Source: CAZDVQ01 sp964508975
GTDB lineage: Bacteria; Bacteroidota; Bacteroidia; Chitinophagales; Saprospiraceae
Assembly (NCBI GenBank): GCA_964508975.1
Contig: CAZDVQ010000090.1
Span: forward strand, 1-11,151
Length of the DNA stretch: 11,151 nucleotides
Direction: 5' to 3'
Positions 6,222-11,151 of this stretch are shown in pieces (the first letter of the stretch is position 1; each line of letters opens with the position of its first letter). The notes beneath the pieces were generated by a model. That model was given only the letters and a program-made list of their open reading frames with translations, was not told the origin of the DNA and did no database searches. The position numbers were made by a program, and so were the translations under genes.

Positions 6222-6335
6222 TCCGCGGTAGCGATGTGGAGCGGTGGCGCGTAGCGCCAGACCCGCAGGGGCCGAGCGTCAGCGAGCCGCGTAACGTAGC
6301 GCCCCAAGGCCAAAGGCCGTGGGGACCGCCCCCCA
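6222..6335 (-). repeat. GC-rich hairpin cluster, inverted relative to the copy at 1090-1190
   Basis: Hairpins with 3-nt loops recur here: TGGCGC-GTA-GCGCCA (6245-6259), and GGCC-AAA-GGCC (6308-6318) nested inside CCCC/GGGG (6302-6305 with 6321-6324). Read on the minus strand, the order is T-run, GGGG-CGG, hairpin, GCGGCT-CGCT, CCCTGCGGG, GGCGC hairpin, then CGCTACC, which parallels the plus strand at 1084-1173 closely. It sits between the putAbiC-like and nhaC-like genes and codes for nothing I recognise. Confidence 0.55.
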
Positions 6336-6340
6336 AAAAA

Positions 6341-6490
6341 TGGGTAAAAATGGGTTAAGATGGGTGAAGGTTGCTGAAGATGGGTTTGTATAGGTTAACG
6401 TTGCTGAAAATGGCTAATGTGGGTAAAGACCAATTTAACCTTTCAGCCATTTTACCAAATTTCAGCCATTTTCACCCCTCTTCACCAAAG
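6341..6490. repeat. 10-bp-period degenerate repeat array present in both orientations
   Basis: Cut into tens from 6341, the plus strand reads TGGGTAAAAA, TGGGTTAAGA, TGGGTGAAGG, TTGCTGAAGA, TGGGTTTGTA, TAGGTTAACG, TTGCTGAAAA, TGGCTAATGT: one 10-bp unit with drift, plus a higher order of 30 bp (6361-6390 resembles 6391-6420). From 6490 back to 6441 the minus strand has the same unit in tens (…GGTGAA, GAGGGGTGAA, AATGGCTGAA, ATTTGGTAAA, ATGGCTGAAA). The arms can fold back: GCTGAAAATGGCT (6403-6415) is complementary to 6465-6477 at 12 of 13 positions. It follows the nhaC-like stop directly. Confidence 0.65.
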
Positions 6491-6498
6491 AATCCCCC

Positions 6499-8616
6499 CT
6501 AATTCGGCACTGGCTTGCCCACAAACCTGATGATAAGGTACAACATACCAATACCCAGGCTGATGTTGACGATGAAGGGCAGGAACAGCAAGGTGGAGAT
6601 TAAATCGAGCGTGATGCTGACCGCACCCACCGTTAACGCGTAGGGCAGCTGCGTGCGCACGTGGTCCATGTGGTTACAGTTACTGGCCAAGGAGCTGAGG
6701 ATGGTGGTATCGGATATTGGCGAACAGTGGTCGCCCAGTACCGACGCAGCTAATACTACCGCCACGGTGTTGTAGAAGATATGCATGGAGGTTTCGAGAT
6801 CCAAGCCTGCCGACTCGCAGATGGCCCAGCTCAAGGGTATGGCGATAGGGTAGAGGATGGCCATGGTGCTCCAACTAGAGCCCGTGGAGAAGGATATGGC
6901 CGCCGCCAGTACAAACAGTATCGTAGGGATGAAATACGGCGATATGCTGCCGCTCAACGCGCCCGTGAGGTATTGTGCCGTGCCTAATTCATCGGTGGTG
7001 GTGGCCAATGACCAAGCCAATACCAAAATCATCAAGGCGGGAACCATCGATTTTAAACCCAACACGAAGGTGGTCATGGTATCGCCTAGTTTCATGATCT
7101 TGCCGCCAATGGTTAAGCCTATAGCCACGATAGAGGCCGACAAGGAAGCCCAAAGCAAGGCATTGTATGAATCGGCATTGCCAATCAGCACGCCCAAACG
7201 GCGGAAGAAGTTGAGGCTGTCCTCTGAACCCAACTGGTGCAGGTTGGCCCAAACTTCAGACCAGTAATAACCCGATAGTTTTACCCCGCCCTCGGTGAGC
7301 GCGGCGTAAGAGTTTTGCATGCCGGTTTCAATTAAACCCACCAGCGTACCACCCACTACAAATATAATGGGTATCAAGGCGTTATACACCCTTTGTGGAG
7401 CGCCAGGCACCGGCGAGAACTCGTCGAGCGCGTGTTCATCTACTTCTTTGCCTCTTACCTCGAATACTTTTCCGGTTTGGCGGGCACGCATTTCGGCCTT
7501 GTACATGGGGCCGTAATCGCGTTTCATGTAGATGATCAAGAACATGAATGCAATGGTGAGCAGCGGGTAGAAGGAGTAGGCCAGCGAGCTGATGAAGATA
7601 GAATATGCGCTCGGGAAGCTTTCCATGCCGCGGAGACTCAGGTTGGGTATTTGCTCGTCGATGTAGCTCAACTCGGCACCAATCCAGGTGGTGATGAACG
7701 CGATGGCGGCCACGGGCGCCGCGGTGCTATCCACGAGGTAGGCTAGTTTTTCGCGCGATACTTTGTATTTATCGGTAATTGGGCGCATGGTGTTGCCCAC
7801 GATGAGCGAGTTGGCATAGTCGTCGAAGAAGATGGCAATACCCAATGCGAAGGTAACCATTTGGCTGCTCTTGGCGCTGGTGGCGTACTTCGACAGTCGG
7901 TTGACCACGCCAGCCATACCGCCGTTTTTGGAAATCAAGGCTACCACCCCGCCGATGAGCATGGAAAACAACATGACCGAAAGGTGGCTCTTGTCGTTCA
8001 ATGCACCGAGGATATACTTGTCGAGCACGTCGAAGGTTCCCATGAAGATGTTGTAGGGGTCAAAACGGAAACCGTTGGCAATCAAGGAACCCGAGAGGAT
8101 ACCAATAAACAGGGAAATAATCACTTCCTTGAAAATCAAGGCCAACAAGATAGCGATCAACGGAGGCAAGATAGAGAGCCATGAAGCGATATCTTTCTGG
8201 CGTACGCTGAGGTCGCGGCGCAAGGATAAGTGTGTGAGTTTATTGACTTTTTCTGTACTATTTTTGCCTTTATACTCGGTCGTTACTTTAATGATGGAGC
8301 CGTTAAAATCAACATCGAGCGGGTGTTTGGCGAGGCCGTTTTGGAAATCGAGGGTCACGTCCTCGTCGTCGATGCTGAAGTTAGCCTGGTAAGCAGGGTT
8401 ATCGTTGGTTTTATCCTGAACGATGAGGTACACCTGTCCGTTTACTTTCTCGCTGCTCAACACAAAGTCTTTGACCTCTAGAACGGGGAGGCTAGGAGCA
8501 GCCTGCACGGTTTTAAGGCTATCTATTTGGGTAGAATCGCCTTGGGCGCTCAACGAACCGAGGCAAAAAATCGTTAGAATTATAGTTAAGCTACGAAGTG
8601 GTGTGAACAATCGCAT
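6499..8616 (-). CDS. nhaC: NhaC-family Na+/H+ antiporter with N-terminal signal peptide and periplasmic domain
   Basis: 705 residues from the ATG at 8616. Residues 1-24 form a signal peptide ending SLSA before QGD. Next is a periplasmic region of about 120 residues, predicted mostly beta (for example VNGQVYLIV, YQANFSI), and then the NhaC membrane domain from about 145 with at least ten hydrophobic helices. NhaC motifs are FDDYANSLIVGNTMRP (264-279), STAAPVAAIAF (297-307), STGSSWST (577-584) and GDHCSPISDTT (628-638). It should exchange cytoplasmic Na+ for external H+, giving pH and sodium tolerance; related Bacteroidota proteins are often annotated only as NhaC-family. Plain NhaC is roughly 450-500 residues, so the N-terminal addition is notable. 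An in-frame TTG at 8637 adds seven residues and is less likely because it spoils the signal peptide. The gene diverges from the secreted-protein gene across a 111-bp gap. Confidence 0.9.
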   Translation of the reverse strand: MRLFTPLRSLTIILTIFCLGSLSAQGDSTQIDSLKTVQAAPSLPVLEVKDFVLSSEKVNGQVYLIVQDKTNDNPAYQANFSIDDEDVTLDFQNGLAKHPLDVDFNGSIIKVTTEYKGKNSTEKVNKLTHLSLRRDLSVRQKDIASWLSILPPLIAILLALIFKEVIISLFIGILSGSLIANGFRFDPYNIFMGTFDVLDKYILGALNDKSHLSVMLFSMLIGGVVALISKNGGMAGVVNRLSKYATSAKSSQMVTFALGIAIFFDDYANSLIVGNTMRPITDKYKVSREKLAYLVDSTAAPVAAIAFITTWIGAELSYIDEQIPNLSLRGMESFPSAYSIFISSLAYSFYPLLTIAFMFLIIYMKRDYGPMYKAEMRARQTGKVFEVRGKEVDEHALDEFSPVPGAPQRVYNALIPIIFVVGGTLVGLIETGMQNSYAALTEGGVKLSGYYWSEVWANLHQLGSEDSLNFFRRLGVLIGNADSYNALLWASLSASIVAIGLTIGGKIMKLGDTMTTFVLGLKSMVPALMILVLAWSLATTTDELGTAQYLTGALSGSISPYFIPTILFVLAAAISFSTGSSWSTMAILYPIAIPLSWAICESAGLDLETSMHIFYNTVAVVLAASVLGDHCSPISDTTILSSLASNCNHMDHVRTQLPYALTVGAVSITLDLISTLLFLPFIVNISLGIGMLYLIIRFVGKPVPN

Positions 8617-8684
8617 ATGATTTATGTATTTTTGCAAGGAAACTAATCACGGACTAATAAACGAAACTAGGCTTTGGCCCATTT

Positions 8685-8697
8685 TTCACTTTGTGAA
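8685..8697. promoter_or_regulatory. Palindrome over the -33 box in the divergent promoter region
   Basis: TTCAC-TTT-GTGAA is a perfect 5-bp inverted repeat with a 3-bp spacer, in the short gap between the divergent nhaC-like and T9SS-cargo genes. It overlaps the putative -33 TTTG of the rightward promoter, so a bound dimer could block it. No regulator is encoded nearby. Confidence 0.35.
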
Positions 8698-8720
8698 GCG
8701 GTAAAAGTCTATAAAATTTG
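8690..8720 (+). promoter_or_regulatory. Candidate Bacteroidota promoter for the T9SS-cargo gene
   Basis: TTTG (8690-8693), a 19-bp spacer, and AAAATTTG (8713-8720) match the Bacteroides-type TTTG-N19-21-TAnnTTTG with one mismatch. The ATG at 8728 lies only 7 bp beyond, so a transcript from here would be nearly leaderless. That leaves the real start site, of RNA or protein, open. Confidence 0.45.
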
Positions 8721-8727
8721 GTAAAAA

Positions 8728-11010
8728 ATGAACAAAGCCTTTACAAAATTTGGAATTTTAATGCTGGGCTTGCTCCTGCTGGCACAGGCCGATGCCCAAG
8801 TATCGGCAGATGTACACCGGGCATACGCCAAGGTGTACCACAACGGTCAGCAACTCAAATACCCTTGGGCAGGCGGATTAAACAACCCGCAGGTATCGCC
8901 CGCCGACCTGAACAACGATGGCCGCGAGGATTTATTCATCTACGAGCGTGCGCCACTGGGTTTTGAAGGCAGTATTTTAACCTTCATCAACACGGGTACC
9001 GATTACGTTTGGGCACCCGAGTACACGATAAACTTCCCCAGCTCGGCCAACTTTATGCTACTACGCGACTACAACTGCGATGGCATTGCCGATATTTATG
9101 CTTTCTCGCCGCCGTCTATCGGTATCGCGAGCGGTGTAATGGTTTGGCGTGGCTACTACGATGCCAATAACCGCATTGCATTTACCCGTGTGGTAGACGA
9201 TATTTACTTCCCCTTCGGTGGTTTCCAGAACAACCTCTTGGTATCGAATGACGATATCCCGACCATTGCCGACCTCGATGGCGATGGCGACCTTGATATC
9301 CTTAACTTTAGCGGTTTTGGTAGCTGGGTGGATTATTTCGAGAATCAATCTGCCGAGATGGGCTACGGCTGCGACTCGCTTATCTACCGCTTGAAAGACG
9401 ACTGTTGGGGCCGTTTTTACGAGAACCCACTGGATAATAACCTTACCTTTAGCAACACCATCGACTCATGCGCTGGCCGCCCTAACTGGGTTATGCCCCC
9501 ACGCCTGCGCCACGCGGGCTCTACCATTACCTCGTTCGATATCGACAACGATAACGACCACGAGGTTTTTATCGGTGACATAAACTACAACAACATCGTG
9601 ATGGGCTTGAACACGGGCAACCGCGATACGGCTTTCATCACGTCTGAAATCTTCCAGTTCCCGGACTACGACGTGGAGGTTGACCTCTTGGTGTTCCCCG
9701 CTGCCTACTTCCTCGATGTGACCCACGACGGCCACACGGATATGCTAGTGGCCCCCAATGCCCGTTTGCGTTCTGAAAACGTGAACTGCCTCTGGTTGTA
9801 CGAAAACGTGCAGCAAACGCCGGTACATCAGTTTGAACTCAATACCCGCAGCTTCTTGGTGGGCGATATGATTGACCACGGCATGGATGCTGCTCCAGTA
9901 TTTTTCGACCACAACCGCGATGGTTTGCTGGATATAGTGGTAGGGCATTACGCCTACAACTTGCCAAACGGTAATAAGATTTCGCAACTCCTGCTCTACG
10001 AGAACACGGGCACGGCTACCGAGCCAGAATTTACCCTAGTTGATGGTGACTACGCAGGCTTATCGCAAATTGTACAGGTAAATTTCAACGCCTATGTGCC
10101 AACCTTTGGCGACCTCGATAACGATGGAGACGAGGATATGCTGGTGGGCAAGGAAGATGGCCAACTACTCTTTTTGCGCAATACAGGCGGTACGGGTACA
10201 GCCCAATTTACCACAGCACCAGAGCCTAACTGGGAGAAGATTGACGTGGTGAACAAGGCGGCACCACAGCTCGTCGACCTGAACCGCGATGGTAAACTCG
10301 ACCTGATTATCGGCAACAAAACGGGTTATGTACAGTATTTCCAGAACACGGGCACGCTACTTTCGCCCGAGTTTTCATCGGTCACCTCAGGTGGTGTGGC
10401 CGTGCCAACCACGCAGTTTTTGGGTAATATCGACATGCGCCGGGTTACCTTCAACCAAGGCTGGGCCAGCCCGAAATTCAAGGAAATTAACGGTGATCCA
10501 TACCTTTTCGTAGGTAATTTCTTTGGCGATATCGTGCAGTTTGACGGCATCTACAGCCTGGGCAACAACATAGCGAGCACCTTCACGGTGATTGATAGCA
10601 GTTTCGGTGATATTTACGTGGGTTTCCACTCGGCCTTTGACTTGGCCGACATCAACGCTGACGGCAAGATGGACTATGTGGTAGGCTCTGAAAACGGCGG
10701 TTTGCAACTCTACTCTGAGGGCTTCCTCGATACCGTTTCAACGGTGAACATCCAGTTGCCAGCACCGAGCATGGCCTTTAATATTTTTCCCAATCCTTCA
10801 GCTGGAGGCTTTTACATTGATTTGATACAGGCCCCTACTGCCGATACACAGGTGGAGGTGTACAACACTTTGGGGCAGTTGCAGTACCAGGCGCAGCTCA
10901 ACAAGCAGTTAAATTACCTGCCTTTAGAGCAGTTGGCCGAGGGCGCTTACGTAGTTATGGTGCGCAGCGGCGTGTCGGTTCAATCGCGTAAAGTGCTGAT
11001 ACGGCGGTAG
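8728..11010 (+). CDS. Secreted VCBS/FG-GAP-type repeat protein with T9SS type A sorting domain
   Basis: 760 residues. A signal peptide (about 1-23, ending ADA before QVS) sends it through Sec. The body is a beta-propeller-like series of Ca2+-binding loops of the D-x-[DN]-x-D-G-x-x-D type at about 60-68 (DLNNDGRED), 114, 182 (DLDGDGDLD), 330, 394 (DHNRDGLLD), 462 (DLDNDGDED), 517 (DLNRDGKLD) and 641 (DINADGKMD). A degenerate one at 271 lacks the Gly. Several are followed by hydrophobic strands and an xNTG turn (ENTG, RNTG, QNTG). The C-terminus (about 684-760) starts FNIFPNPS, has VEVYNTLGQL and ends with SRKVLIRR: a T9SS type A sorting domain. The protein should be exported across the outer membrane and anchored or released. 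Its ligand is unknown; adhesion or binding of surface polymers is plausible. ATG at 8728 gives a clean signal peptide. A strong terminator follows immediately. Confidence 0.92.
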   Translation: MNKAFTKFGILMLGLLLLAQADAQVSADVHRAYAKVYHNGQQLKYPWAGGLNNPQVSPADLNNDGREDLFIYERAPLGFEGSILTFINTGTDYVWAPEYTINFPSSANFMLLRDYNCDGIADIYAFSPPSIGIASGVMVWRGYYDANNRIAFTRVVDDIYFPFGGFQNNLLVSNDDIPTIADLDGDGDLDILNFSGFGSWVDYFENQSAEMGYGCDSLIYRLKDDCWGRFYENPLDNNLTFSNTIDSCAGRPNWVMPPRLRHAGSTITSFDIDNDNDHEVFIGDINYNNIVMGLNTGNRDTAFITSEIFQFPDYDVEVDLLVFPAAYFLDVTHDGHTDMLVAPNARLRSENVNCLWLYENVQQTPVHQFELNTRSFLVGDMIDHGMDAAPVFFDHNRDGLLDIVVGHYAYNLPNGNKISQLLLYENTGTATEPEFTLVDGDYAGLSQIVQVNFNAYVPTFGDLDNDGDEDMLVGKEDGQLLFLRNTGGTGTAQFTTAPEPNWEKIDVVNKAAPQLVDLNRDGKLDLIIGNKTGYVQYFQNTGTLLSPEFSSVTSGGVAVPTTQFLGNIDMRRVTFNQGWASPKFKEINGDPYLFVGNFFGDIVQFDGIYSLGNNIASTFTVIDSSFGDIYVGFHSAFDLADINADGKMDYVVGSENGGLQLYSEGFLDTVSTVNIQLPAPSMAFNIFPNPSAGGFYIDLIQAPTADTQVEVYNTLGQLQYQAQLNKQLNYLPLEQLAEGAYVVMVRSGVSVQSRKVLIRR

Positions 11011-11035
11011 GGTGGTGCCTCACCATCGTTTTTTT
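11011..11035 (+). terminator. Rho-independent terminator of the T9SS-cargo gene
   Basis: GGTGGTG (11011-11017) pairs with CACCATC (11021-11027) around a CCT loop: 7 bp with one G-U pair, then G and seven T residues (11029-11035). It begins at the base after the TAG stop. This is the clearest terminator in the window. Confidence 0.8.
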
Positions 11036-11151
11036 ACCACCCCGTCTGCTACGCTACACACTTCGTGTTCCGCTTGCAGCCACCCCTCCTTGCAAAGGCT
11101 ACGATTAGGACACATTTTTTGCTAGAGGTACTTGAAAAGAATTTTTACAAA
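11036..11151. other. Non-coding tail of the window
   Basis: No gene is seen. A small hairpin with a TTC loop (ACAC-TTC-GTGT, 11058-11068) sits in a GC-richer stretch that resembles the hairpin patches at 1090-1165 and 6240-6330, so another copy of that element family may start or end here. The last 40 bases are AT-rich. Confidence 0.3.

Noticed and set aside
6112..6336. Minus-strand open frame of 74 codons between the putAbiC-like and nhaC-like genes
   Set aside because: It reads through poly-G runs and the hairpin cluster; composition is low-complexity and there is no family resemblance.
6341..6490. CRISPR array
   Set aside because: The unit is only 10 bp, with no unique spacers of constant length, and occurs in both orientations.
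6857..7267. Plus-strand open frame of 136 codons
   Set aside because: It lies wholly inside the nhaC-like gene on the other strand, whose motifs are unambiguous; it is an antisense shadow.

Overview
The window looks like chromosomal DNA from a Bacteroidota bacterium, perhaps a Saprospiria- or Sphingobacteriia-like lineage (the rank below phylum is a guess). The evidence is a secreted VCBS/FG-GAP-type repeat protein with a type IX secretion (T9SS) C-terminal sorting domain, an NhaC antiporter with a signal peptide and extra periplasmic domain as often seen in this phylum, promoter-like TAnnTTTG elements, and little Shine-Dalgarno signal. No rRNA, tRNA, CRISPR array or transposase was seen.

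Layout. 1-180: GC-rich hairpin patch plus short repeats, running into the 3' end of a YdeI/OmdA-family gene (175-756, minus). 757-1474: about 700 bp without a recognised gene, holding 8-bp tandem repeats, a GC-rich hairpin cluster and a possible gene remnant. 1475-4661: a tightly coupled minus-strand operon of three genes, transcribed as an EgtD-like SAM methyltransferase, a two-TM protein with a PLD-like soluble domain, and a sodium:solute symporter; the junctions are a 4-bp overlap and a 2-bp gap. 4662-4989: intergenic, with a possible frameshifted gene fragment, an imperfect inverted repeat and a likely terminator. 4990-5964: a putative phage abortive infection protein (putAbiC-like), minus strand. 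5965-6498: no gene; a GC-rich hairpin cluster and a 10-bp-period repeat array present in both orientations. 6499-8616: NhaC-type Na+/H+ antiporter, minus. 8728-11010: divergent T9SS-sorted repeat protein, plus, closed by a strong intrinsic terminator at 11011-11035.

The block 1475-5964 is visibly richer in A+T than the ydeI-like, nhaC-like and secreted-protein genes around it. It is bracketed by two similarly built GC-rich repeat elements in opposite orientation (about 1051-1190 and 6240-6420). With the abortive-infection-like gene inside, the simplest reading is an acquired accessory (possibly defence) island inserted between ordinary housekeeping and surface genes.

The most interesting candidate is the three-gene operon. 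The methyltransferase belongs to the family that trimethylates histidine in ergothioneine synthesis, but by eye alignment it lacks the glutamate that reads the histidine imidazole, so another amino acid or amine is a likelier substrate. The symporter could carry the substrate or product, and the membrane-anchored PLD-like protein could sense or act on the result. I know of no described system with this composition. The function is inference.
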